Assembly (NCBI GenBank): GCA_001872625.1 | Contig: MNXP01000067.1 | Span: 1-36,701, forward strand | DNA from: Bacteroidetes bacterium CG2_30_33_31 | GTDB taxonomy: Bacteria; Bacteroidota; Bacteroidia; Bacteroidales; UBA1556 | Direction of reading: 5' to 3' | Length of the DNA stretch: 36,701 nt | In this document: piece after piece, positions 25,690 through 34,981 of the stretch | Numbering within the stretch: position 1 is the first letter of the stretch | How the letters are laid out: each line of letters begins with the position of its first letter | The notes under the pieces: model-generated | What the model saw: the letters and a program-made list of their open reading frames with translations, nothing else | What the model was told of the DNA's origin: nothing | The model's database searches: none | Translations under genes and position numbers: made by a program

Positions 25690-26415
25690 ATGATAAATAA
25701 ATTATCCATAATTATTCCAGTTTATAATGAGGGGAAAAGCATTCATTTAATGCTAAATAAAGTACTTGACGTAAATCTAATAAATGATATTAGGAAAGAA
25801 GTGATTATTGTAGATGATTGTTCTTCAGACAATACCAAAGAGGTTGTTATTAAGTATATCGAAGAACATCGTGATGATAACTTAAAGTTAATAAGCCATG
25901 AAATAAATAAGGGAAAGGGAGCGGCACTTCATACAGGAATTGCTGATGCCACCGGTGAATATCTTATTATTCAAGATGCTGATTTGGAATATGACCCGAA
26001 AGAGTATAATAGTCTCCTTCAACCAATAATTGATGGCTTTGCTGATGTAGTTTATGGGTCGCGTTTTGAAGGTGGGCATCCTCATAGAATTTTGTTTTTT
26101 TGGCATTCATTAGGAAATAAATTTCTTACATTTTTATCAAATTTGCTTACGAATCTGAATCTTACAGATATGGAAACATGCTATAAAATGTTCGATACCA
26201 AGACTATACAATCAATACATTTAAAAGAAGATAGGTTCGGATTTGAACCTGAAATTACTGCCAAAATTTCAAGAATAAAAGGGATAAGGATTTATGAAGT
26301 TGGAATTTCATATTATGGAAGAACTTTTGAAGATGGGAAAAAAATTGGCTGGAGAGATGGTCTTAGAGCAATTTATTGCATATTAAAATATAATATTTGG
26401 GATACCAAGGGATGA
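25690..26415 (+). CDS. Glycosyltransferase family 2, polyprenyl-phosphate sugar synthase-like
   Basis: A 241-residue GT-A enzyme of the DPM1/dolichol-phosphate mannosyltransferase type without C-terminal membrane helices. '[14 protein letters not shown]' at the start, '[14 protein letters not shown]', '[12 protein letters not shown]', the metal-binding DxD at D96-D98 in 'QDADLEYDP', and 'DMETCYKMF' and '[13 protein letters not shown]' further on. It likely transfers a sugar from a nucleotide sugar to polyprenyl phosphate at the inner side of the membrane, feeding the GT-C enzyme encoded just upstream (3-base gap). The sugar cannot be predicted. Its stop overlaps the next gene's start (ATGA). 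Confidence 0.92.
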   Translation: MINKLSIIIPVYNEGKSIHLMLNKVLDVNLINDIRKEVIIVDDCSSDNTKEVVIKYIEEHRDDNLKLISHEINKGKGAALHTGIADATGEYLIIQDADLEYDPKEYNSLLQPIIDGFADVVYGSRFEGGHPHRILFFWHSLGNKFLTFLSNLLTNLNLTDMETCYKMFDTKTIQSIHLKEDRFGFEPEITAKISRIKGIRIYEVGISYYGRTFEDGKKIGWRDGLRAIYCILKYNIWDTKG

Positions 26416-27140
26416 GCGAATTTGAATTTAAAGAAATAGATAATGAAGGAATGCTTACTCTCGAAGCAATTTCTATTGCGAATAATTTCAATAATTGGAT
26501 GTTTAAAACTATTGAGCCCTTTTGCAAAGGTAAAATACTTGAAATTGGCAGCGGCATTGGAAATATTTCCTCGGAATTTATTAAAAATGGACATCAAATT
26601 ACTGTTACAGATATCCGCGATATTTATTGCGCATATTTAGAAAGAAAATTTGCTAATACAGTTGATAATGTGTTTATTATGGATATTATTGATAGTGATT
26701 TCGATAGCAAACACAAACATTTATTCGGCCAATTTGATACCGTTTTTGCACTAAATATTGTTGAGCATGTTAAAGATGATTCTGCTGCAATCTCTAATGC
26801 AAATAAATTGCTGAAAATTGGTGGAAATTTAATAATATTAGTGCCAGCCTATCAGGCTTTATACAATCAATTCGACAAAGAATTAGAACATTATAAAAGA
26901 TATACTTTGCCCGAATTAGCAAGCCTTATCGAGCAAAATAAACTTCATATAATTCATAAGCAATATTTCAATTTTATAGCCATTTTTGGCTGGTGGTTTA
27001 GTGGGAAAATTCTTCGTAAGAAAACTATACCGCAAAGGCAAATGAAAGTCTACAATTCTTTGGTTCCTGTTTTTAAAATTATCGACAAAATTATCTTGAA
27101 TAAAATTGGTATAAGTGCAATTGTTGTAGCGCAGAAATAA
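26412..27140 (+). CDS. Class I SAM-dependent methyltransferase
   Basis: A 242-residue methyltransferase. The SAM-binding motif I is '[10 protein letters not shown]' (about residues 42-51), motif II lies near 'ITVTDI', then '[16 protein letters not shown]' and 'GGNLIILVP'; the C-terminal part holds a semi-hydrophobic '[13 protein letters not shown]'. Proteins like this stand beside DPM1-like GT2 enzymes in many Bacteroidota and probably methylate a sugar or lipid-linked intermediate; the substrate is unknown. The start is the ATG at 26412 overlapping the GT2 stop as ATGA; a TTG at 26397 would give five extra residues and is less likely. It ends as TAATG with rlmN. Confidence 0.85.
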   Translation: MSEFEFKEIDNEGMLTLEAISIANNFNNWMFKTIEPFCKGKILEIGSGIGNISSEFIKNGHQITVTDIRDIYCAYLERKFANTVDNVFIMDIIDSDFDSKHKHLFGQFDTVFALNIVEHVKDDSAAISNANKLLKIGGNLIILVPAYQALYNQFDKELEHYKRYTLPELASLIEQNKLHIIHKQYFNFIAIFGWWFSGKILRKKTIPQRQMKVYNSLVPVFKIIDKIILNKIGISAIVVAQK

Positions 27141-28168
27141 TGGAAAAAGAAAAAGATATCATATTTGGAAAATCTCTGGAGGAAATTTCCTTGATAACTC
27201 AAGAACTTGGAATGCAAAACTTTGTGGCCAAACAAATAGCCCACTGGCTTTACAAAAAGCAAGCTATTTCTTTTGAAAACATGAAAAATATCTCTAAGAA
27301 AAATCTTGATTTATTATCAGAAAGATTTATTGTAGGAAGGAGTCTTCCAATAAGCGTTCAAAGTGCAAAAGATGGCACCAAAAAATATTTGTTTCGCACC
27401 AATAATGGTAGATTTATTGAGTCAGCATTTATTCCTGACAAAACCAGAAATACTCTTTGTGTTTCCTCACAAATAGGATGTAAAATGGGCTGCTTTTTCT
27501 GTGCTACTGGTGCACAAAAATTCCATGGTCATTTGACAGCTGGAGAAATTGTAAATCAGCTTTTTAGCTTGGAAGAATTCTCTGAAGTAAGTAATATTGT
27601 GTATATGGGAATGGGTGAACCAATGGATAATTATGAGCAAATGTTAAAGAGTACGCAAATTCTTACTTCCGATTGGGGTTATGGAATGAGTCCTCGGAAG
27701 ATTACTGTTTCTACTGTAGGAATTATTCCAAAGCTGAAAAAATTTATTGAAGAATCAGATTGCAATTTAGCACTGAGTCTTCATTCACCTTTCGATGAAG
27801 AGAGAGCTTCTTTAATGCCTGTGCAAAATGCATATCCAATCAAGGAAATAATAAACAACTTGAAGCAATATGACTGGAAGGGACAAAGACGAATTTCTAT
27901 TGAATACATTGTTTTTGAAGGAATTAATCACGATCAAAAACATGTAAATGAACTCGCCCGCCTTCTAAATGGGCTTAAATGCCGAATTAATTTAATTAGG
28001 TTTCATAATATTCCCGATACAAAATTTGGAACAACAACTGATGAAAGTATAGAATTATTCAAATCACAATTGGAGAAAAAAGGAATTCTTACGACTATAA
28101 GAGCATCTCGTGGGCAAGACATTGATGCTGCATGTGGTTTGCTAAGCACTAAAAAGCTCATGGAATAG
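27140..28168 (+). CDS. rlmN: 23S rRNA/tRNA adenine-C2 methyltransferase RlmN
   Basis: A 342-residue radical SAM enzyme of normal RlmN length; it methylates C2 of A2503 in 23S rRNA and, in many bacteria, A37 of some tRNAs. The radical SAM cysteines are C114, C118 and C121 in 'GCKMGCFFCATG'; the second catalytic cysteine C332 is in 'DAACGLL' near the C-terminus. 'MGMGEPMDNYEQ' and 'SLHSPFDEER' are family motifs. The start codon overlaps the methyltransferase stop by one base (TAATG). It is the last gene of the operon; no clear plus-strand terminator follows. Confidence 0.97.
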   Translation: MEKEKDIIFGKSLEEISLITQELGMQNFVAKQIAHWLYKKQAISFENMKNISKKNLDLLSERFIVGRSLPISVQSAKDGTKKYLFRTNNGRFIESAFIPDKTRNTLCVSSQIGCKMGCFFCATGAQKFHGHLTAGEIVNQLFSLEEFSEVSNIVYMGMGEPMDNYEQMLKSTQILTSDWGYGMSPRKITVSTVGIIPKLKKFIEESDCNLALSLHSPFDEERASLMPVQNAYPIKEIINNLKQYDWKGQRRISIEYIVFEGINHDQKHVNELARLLNGLKCRINLIRFHNIPDTKFGTTTDESIELFKSQLEKKGILTTIRASRGQDIDAACGLLSTKKLME

Positions 28169-28468
28169 CTTCAAAAAAAATTAATTTATTTTTGGTGTTT
28201 TAAACATTTGGAAAATTTATAATCATCAACTAATCTTCTCATTTAAAGTCTTTATAAATTGTTATTCTTGAACTGCAAAAATCAAATTGTCGTTTTGCAA
28301 TTAAAGTTTAACAAGCTAAAGACATCTTCTATCTGGTGAACTGATATCAAATGGGAGAGCTAAATAGATTTATTATTTTGTTTATAAAAAAAAATACCGA
28401 AAAAGATAGAATCTTTTTCGGTAAAATAGATCAAACCATTAACCAATGTTTGACTTTGTGTATTTCAC
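28169..28468. other. 300-base convergent intergenic region
   Basis: Between rlmN and the diheme lipoprotein gene, stop to stop. No gene, tRNA or promoter found. The only structure is the terminator hairpin at 28384-28423; the first 200 bases show nothing recognisable. Confidence 0.5.
28384..28423 (-). terminator. Intrinsic terminator of the diheme cytochrome gene
   Basis: On the minus strand TACCGAAAAAGAT (28423-28411 read in reverse complement), a 3-base loop, the matching 13-base arm, then a run of T from the A tract 28386-28394. Thirteen pairs and a strong T tail; the stop codon is about 45 bases upstream. Confidence 0.9.
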
Positions 28469-29344
28469 TTAGTTAGGGAAGACTACAGTGTCGTTTAATG
28501 CTTTGTAAAGATTTTTCATTTCGGTTGGTGTAATTGCAAATTTACCAGCCATAATTGAACCAAGTTGACCATAATGAATTTTATGTTGTGCTTCATTCGA
28601 TTTTTTGCGTACAAATTTACCAGCAGTCATGCCTGGAGTTGCATCAAGATCAGGTATCGTTGTTCCATCAGTGCCGTGGCACATTTTACATCCTGCATTA
28701 TAATATGCCAAACCAGCAGTAGCATCACCATCAGTACCAACATTTGAAAAAACAGCCTTTCCTGTTGGATAAGCACCAGTATAAGTGGCATCGTATAATT
28801 TAGTCACATCCATCATTCCTGTTTTTAAGAATTTAACGATGTCCCAAATTTGATGTATAGTTAAAATTTTGCTAAAATCAGGCATTTTGTCGCCTTCTGT
28901 AAAGTTGGTAGCTGGATCATAAGTTGATAAATCATAAGACATTGCTCTTCTGCCAGCTGTTTTATTAAGCATATCAAAAATTACATTAGGCTCATTTGCT
29001 TGAGCATATTGATATATATTGAATCCAGTAACTCTAGGGCGATTTGCTTTTGGAGCTCTATTGATATAAGCGCCTTGGTTTCCTAAACCATCCCAACCAT
29101 GACATTGTTTGCAACGGAAGAAATCTCCTTTTGCCTTGAATGCTGGAATATTTGTATTTGTTTGATCAAAATTTGATTCTTCAGCCCAGAATTTATCATA
29201 CAAAATACCTCCATTTGTGGCAGATGCTTCAGCATACTCAGCTTTCCATTCTGGTTCAACAACCACAGGAACAGGATCTTTTCCACATGAACTAAAAATT
29301 GCGGCTAAAACCATTATAGCCATAAAAAATTTAAGTGTTTTCAT
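28469..29344 (-). CDS. Diheme cytochrome c lipoprotein
   Basis: Starting at the ATG 29342-29344 (MKTLKFFMAIMVL), the protein is 291 residues with a signal peptide and lipobox ending in C20 (IFSSC), so it is likely anchored in the inner or outer membrane. Two heme c sites, CKQCH at 78-82 and CKMCH at 219-223, define two cytochrome c-like halves; 'KMPDFSKILT' (M154) and 'GSIMAGKFAI' (M265) are likely axial-ligand methionines. A longer frame back to 29494 adds 50 residues rich in Ile/Lys/Phe with no signal logic, so it is rejected as start. It has its own terminator (28384-28423) and lies divergent from the hydrogenase-related operon, sharing a 669-base upstream region. Probable role: electron transfer at the cell envelope; partner unknown. 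Confidence 0.88.
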   Translation of the reverse strand: MKTLKFFMAIMVLAAIFSSCGKDPVPVVVEPEWKAEYAEASATNGGILYDKFWAEESNFDQTNTNIPAFKAKGDFFRCKQCHGWDGLGNQGAYINRAPKANRPRVTGFNIYQYAQANEPNVIFDMLNKTAGRRAMSYDLSTYDPATNFTEGDKMPDFSKILTIHQIWDIVKFLKTGMMDVTKLYDATYTGAYPTGKAVFSNVGTDGDATAGLAYYNAGCKMCHGTDGTTIPDLDATPGMTAGKFVRKKSNEAQHKIHYGQLGSIMAGKFAITPTEMKNLYKALNDTVVFPN

Positions 29345-29519
29345 AAAAAAATAAATTAAAATTAGTAAATAAAGTTTGTTAATAGTTTTGTTAATGAACT
29401 TCAGAAAAAAAATATCGATTATAATTAAGACAAATTGTTTTTTAATGTTTACAAAAAAACAAATATTTAATATAAACTTTTTGTAATAATTCAATCAACC
29501 TTTAGATTCTGTTATGTCG

Positions 29520-29527
29520 CAAAAATA
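29520..29527 (-). promoter_or_regulatory. Possible -7 element for the diheme cytochrome gene
   Basis: TATTTTTG on the minus strand, an exact TAnnTTTG match, about 176 bases before the ATG at 29344. In such AT-rich DNA a chance match is possible. Confidence 0.35.
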
Positions 29528-29823
29528 TAAAAAATTGAAAAGTAAGTTAATATATATTAAATTAAATAAATATTTATTATACTAAATGATAATCAAAATG
29601 ATACATAATAATTTATAATATATATATCTATTGTTATACATATATTCGCTTTATTGATAATAATATAACACTCAAAATACAATATTTATCATGCGAATGG
29701 ATAAATTTAAAATATACTCATTAGATGTATATCATTATTTTTTTAATTTCTTGCTATAAATAATTCTGAAAATATTTACCTTTGAAAATATGTAAGAATA
29801 AAAAAATTTACAAAATTTTTATA

Positions 29824-29831
29824 TACTTTTG
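29824..29831 (+). promoter_or_regulatory. -7 element for the hydrogenase-related operon
   Basis: TACTTTTG, an exact TAnnTTTG match followed by a GC-richer GCAGCGCTGA, about 182 bases before the ATG at 30014. No -33 TTTG at normal spacing (one at 29781-29784 is too far). Confidence 0.5.
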
Positions 29832-30013
29832 CAGCGCTGATTTAGCATCGAAAACATTCATAACAGTTTTATTATGTCCATAATTAAAATAAACATTAAT
29901 AGTAAGTTAGGTTTTTTTATAGATGTCATCCTAAATCAACATAAATTTACCTTTTCTGGATTTTTTTATTTATAATAAAATATACATTTTTTTAAATTTA
30001 CAAACAATACTAG

Positions 30014-31999
30014 ATGGAAATCATCATATTTAAATTAGCAATAATTTTAAGCATATTAATCTTTTTAATTTCAAGGCTTTATCAAATTTATTGGGTTTAT
30101 TTAGTTCAAATAATAATTATTGCTGTAAGCAGTTTATGGGCAATACAATGTTTGTTTATCAGTGATTCTTCTTTTGAAATTCCTTTGATGACATTTATGG
30201 GCAGTCCTCTATTAATTGTCATCGATAAATTATCTGCATTTTTTATATTGGTAATTAACTTTACCATGATGACAGGTAGCATTTATGCAAAAGGCTACCT
30301 AAAACCTTACCTTGAAAATAAAAGTAAGTTGGAAATGGCATTTCATTTATTCAATCTGCTTTGGTTGCATATCTCAATGCTTTTTGTAGTGATGTTTCGC
30401 GATGCATTGTCATTCCTTATTATATGGGAAATAATGTCATTATCATCTTTTTTCCTTGTAATTTTTGAAAACGACAAAAAAGAAACCATAAAAATTGGTA
30501 TTAAGTATTTGATTCAAATGCACATAGGAGTGGTTTTTATTTTATTAGCATTCATCATAGCTGCAGTTCAGAGTGGAAGCGAATTTAGTTTTGATGGGCT
30601 TTCAGTTTATTTTGCCAGTCATAATCCATTCTTTATTTTTTTGCTATTTTTCATGGGATTTGGCATTAAAGCAGGATTTATTCCATTACATTCGTGGCTG
30701 CCACACGCACATCCTGCCGCACCTTCGCATGTTTCTGGAATTATGAGTGGCGTGATGATAAAGTTAGGAATTTATGGGATTCTAAGAGTTCTTACATACA
30801 TTCATCACGACCTTTTTTACATAGGATTATTCATCTTAGTTATTTCTCTTATTTCTGGTTTGATAGGTGTTTCCATGGCTATTGTTCAACATGATGTAAA
30901 AAAATTATTGGCTTACCATAGTATAGAAAATATTGGAATAATTGGAATTGGAATAGGTTTAGGTGTCATTGGAATAGCAGTAAAGATTCCAATTTTAGCT
31001 GTTCTGGGTTTTGCTGGAGGAATTCTGCACATTCTCAATCACTCGCTTTTTAAATCATTACTATTTTTTACAGCGGGTTCGGTTTATAAACAAACTCATA
31101 CCAGAAACATTGAAGATTTAGGTGGATTAATAAAAAAGATGCCTAAAACAGCAATATTTTTTCTATTAGGTGCATTAGCAATCAGCGGATTACCTCCATT
31201 TAACGGATTTATTTCTGAGTTCCTTATTTATTCAGGCATGTTTAAATCTCTTCAAGTTGGTGATTTATTTACTGATATAGTTTTACTTTTTAGCTTTACA
31301 GGATTGGCAATTATTGGAGGATTAGCTGTCTTTTGTTTTACTAAGGTTTTCAGCATCATATTTTTAGGAAATCCAAGGACAGAAAAGGTAGAGCATGCCA
31401 CAGAAATAAGTTCTTCAATGTTTATACCTTATTATATGATAGGATTTATGATTATTGCCATTGGCTTAGCTCCAGTAATCTTCATACAACCTATTGGAGC
31501 TATCGTAAATATTTTTGTTGGCAATACTTCTGCAATAGAGCAAGTAATCCCAACTCTTAATAATATTAGTATTTCATCAGCGATTTTTATTGTAATGATA
31601 GGCATTTTATTTTTTCTTAGAGCATTGCAGCAAAAAAATCAAACTATAAAACAACAAGCCACCTGGGGCTGCGCATACAAAGGAGCAAATGCTGGTCTGC
31701 ATCAATATACCGCAACTTCTTACGCCGATAATTTTGGTCAACTTGCTAAGCAATTGGTTAATGTAAAAAAAGACTTTAAAGAATTTGGAAAAGAAGAAAT
31801 TTTTCCGGAAAAACGTGAATTTGAAACTCACTCTTCAGATATTTTTGAAAATAATCTAATTACTAAACCAAGTGATTTTGTGATAAAATGGTTTGAGAAA
31901 TTGGCGGTTTTTCAAACTGGTAAGATTCAACATTATTTGCTTTATTCTCTTGTTTTTCTGATAGTTGTATTTTTGTTAACTTTTATAAATTGGATTTAA
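30014..31999 (+). CDS. Proton-translocating membrane subunit, HyfB/NuoL-like
   Basis: A 661-residue polytopic protein (about 14-16 membrane segments) of the Mrp-antiporter/NuoL/HyfB family. The ion-path residues are present: E139 in 'IWEIMSLSSFFLV', K219 in 'GIKAGFIPLHSWLPHAHPAAPS' (split across helix 7) and K250 in 'SGVMIKLG'. The later helix-12 region reads 'SGLPPFNGFISEFLIYSG' as in HyfB. The C-terminal 'WGCAYKGANAGLHQYTATSYADN' is typical of HyfB/HycC, not NuoL. Length fits HyfB (about 670). It is the first gene of the operon and would pump H+ or Na+ driven by electron flow in the peripheral arm; the gap to the next gene is one base. Confidence 0.93.
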   Translation: MEIIIFKLAIILSILIFLISRLYQIYWVYLVQIIIIAVSSLWAIQCLFISDSSFEIPLMTFMGSPLLIVIDKLSAFFILVINFTMMTGSIYAKGYLKPYLENKSKLEMAFHLFNLLWLHISMLFVVMFRDALSFLIIWEIMSLSSFFLVIFENDKKETIKIGIKYLIQMHIGVVFILLAFIIAAVQSGSEFSFDGLSVYFASHNPFFIFLLFFMGFGIKAGFIPLHSWLPHAHPAAPSHVSGIMSGVMIKLGIYGILRVLTYIHHDLFYIGLFILVISLISGLIGVSMAIVQHDVKKLLAYHSIENIGIIGIGIGLGVIGIAVKIPILAVLGFAGGILHILNHSLFKSLLFFTAGSVYKQTHTRNIEDLGGLIKKMPKTAIFFLLGALAISGLPPFNGFISEFLIYSGMFKSLQVGDLFTDIVLLFSFTGLAIIGGLAVFCFTKVFSIIFLGNPRTEKVEHATEISSSMFIPYYMIGFMIIAIGLAPVIFIQPIGAIVNIFVGNTSAIEQVIPTLNNISISSAIFIVMIGILFFLRALQQKNQTIKQQATWGCAYKGANAGLHQYTATSYADNFGQLAKQLVNVKKDFKEFGKEEIFPEKREFETHSSDIFENNLITKPSDFVIKWFEKLAVFQTGKIQHYLLYSLVFLIVVFLLTFINWI

Positions 32000-32000
32000 G

Positions 32001-32915
32001 ATGTTAAGTTTAATATTCATAATCATTTCAGCGATTTTCATTCCGGGAGTAATTGCAAAGATTAAATCAAAAATTGGTGGGCGCAGAATGCCATCTGTTT
32101 TTCAACCACTTTTTGATATAATAAGACTATTCAAAAAAGGTGCAATCTATAGTCCAACCACAAGTATTATATTTAAAATAGCGCCAATTATTTATTTTTC
32201 TTCTGTTTTGATGGCTGCGTTTTTTGTCCCGATGGCTGGTCAGCAAGGCTTACTTTCGTTTGATGTTGACTTTGTATTTTTTGCTTATTTATTAGCATTA
32301 GGAAAATTTATGATGATAATTTCTGCAATGGATACTGGTAGCGGCTTTGAAGGAATGGGTGCAAATCGCGAAGCATTATATTCTATGCTCGTGGAACCAG
32401 CATTTTTTGTCTTAGTAGGCACTCTCGCACTTTTTACCCAGAATTCATCATTTCAAGATCTTTATGTAAATCTTCATACAAGCACTCAACTTTCTATAAT
32501 TATTGGAATAGCAGCACTTTATGTAATAACTTACATCTCAATGGTCGAAAATTCGCGAATGCCAATTGATGATCCAAAAACTCACCTTGAATTAACAATG
32601 GTGCATGAAGTAATGATTTTGGATAATAGCGGCTTCGATCTGGCAATAATCCATATTGCATCGTGGCTTAAATTTGCCATTTATGGTACAATAATTTCAA
32701 ATTTTGTTGTACAATCTTCATGGCCAATTTATATCCAAATTGTTTCTTACCTTTTGATTCAGATGGGCTACGCCAGTACCGTTGGAATTTTGGAATCGTT
32801 TTCAGCAAGGAACAAAATGGGGAAAAACCCACAATGGATTATTATGTTATCGGCAATTGCCGTGGTAACTTTTTTGACAACTTTAATCATTACTCAAAAA
32901 ATAATTTTGAATTAA
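32001..32915 (+). CDS. Membrane anchor subunit, HyfC/HycD/NuoH-like
   Basis: A 304-residue membrane protein of the NuoH/HycD family, which links the redox arm to the antiporter subunits. 'KSKIGGRRMPSVFQPLFDIIRLFKKG' (split: the arm-binding loop) appears at residues 22-47, 'AMDTGSGFEGMGANREALYS' near 109-128, and the acidic loop 'VENSRMPIDDPKTHLELTMVHE' near 182-203. All are the conserved loops of HycD/HyfC that line the ion and redox junction. Length fits HyfC (about 310-320). One base gap on each side, so it is tightly coupled with the neighbours. Confidence 0.93.
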   Translation: MLSLIFIIISAIFIPGVIAKIKSKIGGRRMPSVFQPLFDIIRLFKKGAIYSPTTSIIFKIAPIIYFSSVLMAAFFVPMAGQQGLLSFDVDFVFFAYLLALGKFMMIISAMDTGSGFEGMGANREALYSMLVEPAFFVLVGTLALFTQNSSFQDLYVNLHTSTQLSIIIGIAALYVITYISMVENSRMPIDDPKTHLELTMVHEVMILDNSGFDLAIIHIASWLKFAIYGTIISNFVVQSSWPIYIQIVSYLLIQMGYASTVGILESFSARNKMGKNPQWIIMLSAIAVVTFLTTLIITQKIILN

Positions 32916-32916
32916 T

Positions 32917-33546
32917 ATGACCTATCTATTCATAATATTATACGCAATTACGCTTGTATATTTTGCCCTTTCGGAAAGGGTAAAAAAATTCATCTGGCTG
33001 TTAGCCATTCAAGGGATTATCCTTTTTGGAATAGTATTCTATAGCCTAAATGAAATCGAAATATTCGACTTTATATTTATTCTTTTGGAAACAATTATTG
33101 TAAAATCGCTTCTTATACCAAGTTTCTTGAATAAAGTTCGTAAACACAACCAATTAAAGCGAGAAGACGAACCATCAATACCTGTATTTTATTCTATCAT
33201 TGTGGTTGTTATAAGCATTTTAATTAGCTTTTTGCTTAGCAATTATCTAAATGATATTCATCTGCATACGCAATATTTCACAATTTCTTTTGCATCGGTA
33301 ATCTTCGGAATTTATTTTATTATAATTCATAAGAATATTTATTCTCACTTAGTTGGATATCTTATTATCGAAAACGGCATTTTTCTTCTGTCTTTGGCCG
33401 TTGGAAATGTGATGCCCTTAATGGTAAATCTTGCTGTTTTACTTGATGTTTTTATGGGAGTTCTTGTCTTAGGAATCTTTATAAATCGCATTGGCGATAC
33501 TTTCAATAGTGTAAAATTGGATCAAATTTCAAAATTAAAAGATTAA
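32917..33546 (+). CDS. HyfE-like membrane subunit
   Basis: A 209-residue protein with about seven hydrophobic segments. The C-terminal half has 'HLVGYLIIENGIFLLSLAVG' and 'VNLAVLLDVFMGVLVLGIFINRI', the signature of hydrogenase-4 component E, which contains a NuoK-like part with a membrane Glu (in LIIENG) for ion transfer. Length matches HyfE (about 215). This subunit is found in hydrogenase-4 and the Ehr complexes but is missing from hydrogenase-3 (Hyc), so it types the operon as Hyf/Ehr-like. Confidence 0.9.
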   Translation: MTYLFIILYAITLVYFALSERVKKFIWLLAIQGIILFGIVFYSLNEIEIFDFIFILLETIIVKSLLIPSFLNKVRKHNQLKREDEPSIPVFYSIIVVVISILISFLLSNYLNDIHLHTQYFTISFASVIFGIYFIIIHKNIYSHLVGYLIIENGIFLLSLAVGNVMPLMVNLAVLLDVFMGVLVLGIFINRIGDTFNSVKLDQISKLKD

Positions 33547-33550
33547 TAAT

Positions 33551-34975
33551 ATGCTTCTTATTTTTCTAATATCATCAATCTTAATTAGTGCAGCTATTTA
33601 TTTTATAAGGAACAGATTTGTCTTAATGTTTATGTCAGCGCTTTTTATGATTTCAATTAGCGCCATTGGAGTATATTCATATTTCAACATCGATAAAGGT
33701 GACTCGGTGTATTTTAAATTTGATTCTATTTCTGTGATTTTAACTTTTATAATGGTAATTTTAAGCATTGCCACTTTCTACCACAGTCGATTATATATAA
33801 GCAGAAACGATTTCTCTAAAAAAAGTATTTCAATCTATTATGCTACTTTTATTTTATTGACAGTCTCCATGACGATGGCATATTTTGCCGAAAATCTTGT
33901 TGTTATGTGGGTCAGTATTGAAGCTTCCACTCTTTTAGTTTCAATTTTGACCTTCCACGAACGAACCAAAGAGGCATTGGAAGCTACTTGGAAATATTTA
34001 TTTATCTCCTCACTCGGAATTGCTTTTACTTTTATTGGTATATTATTCTTAAGCATTACGGCAAGTAGCCAAGGTATCACCGATTTAAGTATTTCAAACC
34101 TAATATCGATTTCCTCAAGCATGAATCCATTATGGCTAAAAGTTGCTTTTCTTTTGGCTCTTACAGGTTTTAGCGCCAAAATGAATTTATTCCCATTGCA
34201 CACTGTAGCCGTTGATGCTAAAACATTTGCTCCAACGCCTATTTCAGCTTTTTTATCTACTGCTCTTATAAATATAGGTTTTATAGGAATTTTTAGATTT
34301 TTTACAATAATTTCATCTACTGAAATTCTTCATTGGGCACAAAATGTTTTATTGATTGCTGGTATTGCATCTATTTTAATGGCTGCTTTACAAATGTTTA
34401 GAGTTAGAAATTACAAACGCCTTTTCGCCTTTTCGAGCTTAGAGCACATGGGATTTATTGCAATAGCTCTTGGCGTTGGTGGACTTGGTTATTATGCAGC
34501 AATTTTGCATTTAATTTTCCATTCTTTTGTAAAAGCAAGTCTTTTCTATCAAATTGAACAAGCACATCAATTTTTTAAATCTTATTGGATAGAAAATATT
34601 GGTGGCTACTTTAAATTGAATCCGGTGGGTGGCTTGGCAATGATTTTAGCCTCAATATCCATTTTAGCAATTCCTCCTTCCGGACTTTTTATTAGCGAGT
34701 TTCTTGCATTTAAAGCTATGTTTTTAGGTGGATATCAATATATTGCAATCTTTGTGCTTTTGCTTCTGACTGTGATAATTTACAAATTCAGCAAATTTAT
34801 TTTTCATCTTTTATATAGTGAAGTCCCAAGAGATTTAAAAATTGAAAATGTAAAAATAAATCCCTTTGAATCAATTTCGCAATTTTTACTTTTGGGATTA
34901 GTCATTTATTTGGGAATTGACCCACCAATATTTTTTACTAATTTAATAAATTCAGCAATCGCTGCTTTAAACTAA
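33551..34975 (+). CDS. Second proton-translocating antiporter-like subunit, HyfF-like
   Basis: A 474-residue polytopic protein of the NuoN/NuoM/HyfF type. E124 in 'WVSIEASTLLVSILTFH' and K210 in 'FSAKMNLFPLHTVAVDAKTFAPTPISAFLS' (read as helices 7-8) are the expected ion-path residues. 'FAFSSLEHMGFIAIALGVGG' and 'AIPPSGLFISEFLAFKAMF' are also family marks. Helix 8 has ALINIG where HyfB has VMIKLG, as usual for HyfF. It is slightly shorter than E. coli HyfF (about 526). Two antiporter subunits (with HyfB) make this a hydrogenase-4-type membrane arm. The gap to the next gene is six bases. Confidence 0.92.
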   Translation: MLLIFLISSILISAAIYFIRNRFVLMFMSALFMISISAIGVYSYFNIDKGDSVYFKFDSISVILTFIMVILSIATFYHSRLYISRNDFSKKSISIYYATFILLTVSMTMAYFAENLVVMWVSIEASTLLVSILTFHERTKEALEATWKYLFISSLGIAFTFIGILFLSITASSQGITDLSISNLISISSSMNPLWLKVAFLLALTGFSAKMNLFPLHTVAVDAKTFAPTPISAFLSTALINIGFIGIFRFFTIISSTEILHWAQNVLLIAGIASILMAALQMFRVRNYKRLFAFSSLEHMGFIAIALGVGGLGYYAAILHLIFHSFVKASLFYQIEQAHQFFKSYWIENIGGYFKLNPVGGLAMILASISILAIPPSGLFISEFLAFKAMFLGGYQYIAIFVLLLLTVIIYKFSKFIFHLLYSEVPRDLKIENVKINPFESISQFLLLGLVIYLGIDPPIFFTNLINSAIAALN

Positions 34976-34981
34976 TTTATC

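Larger units (their letters stand above)
29345..30013. other. 669-base AT-rich divergent promoter region
   Basis: Separates the diheme cytochrome from the hydrogenase-related operon. Both sides have -7 elements far from their ATGs (29520-29527 minus, 29824-29831 plus), which gives leaders of about 170 bases each. The centre (about 29500-29780) is extremely AT-rich. A direct repeat AAATGATA occurs at 29584-29591 and 29596-29603, 12 bases apart. No gene, tRNA or known riboswitch was recognised. Confidence 0.55.

Noticed and set aside
29345-29494. N-terminal extension of the diheme cytochrome to an upstream ATG
   Set aside because: The extra 50 residues are Ile/Lys/Phe-rich AT noise; the internal ATG at 29344 gives a clean lipoprotein signal (IFSSC).
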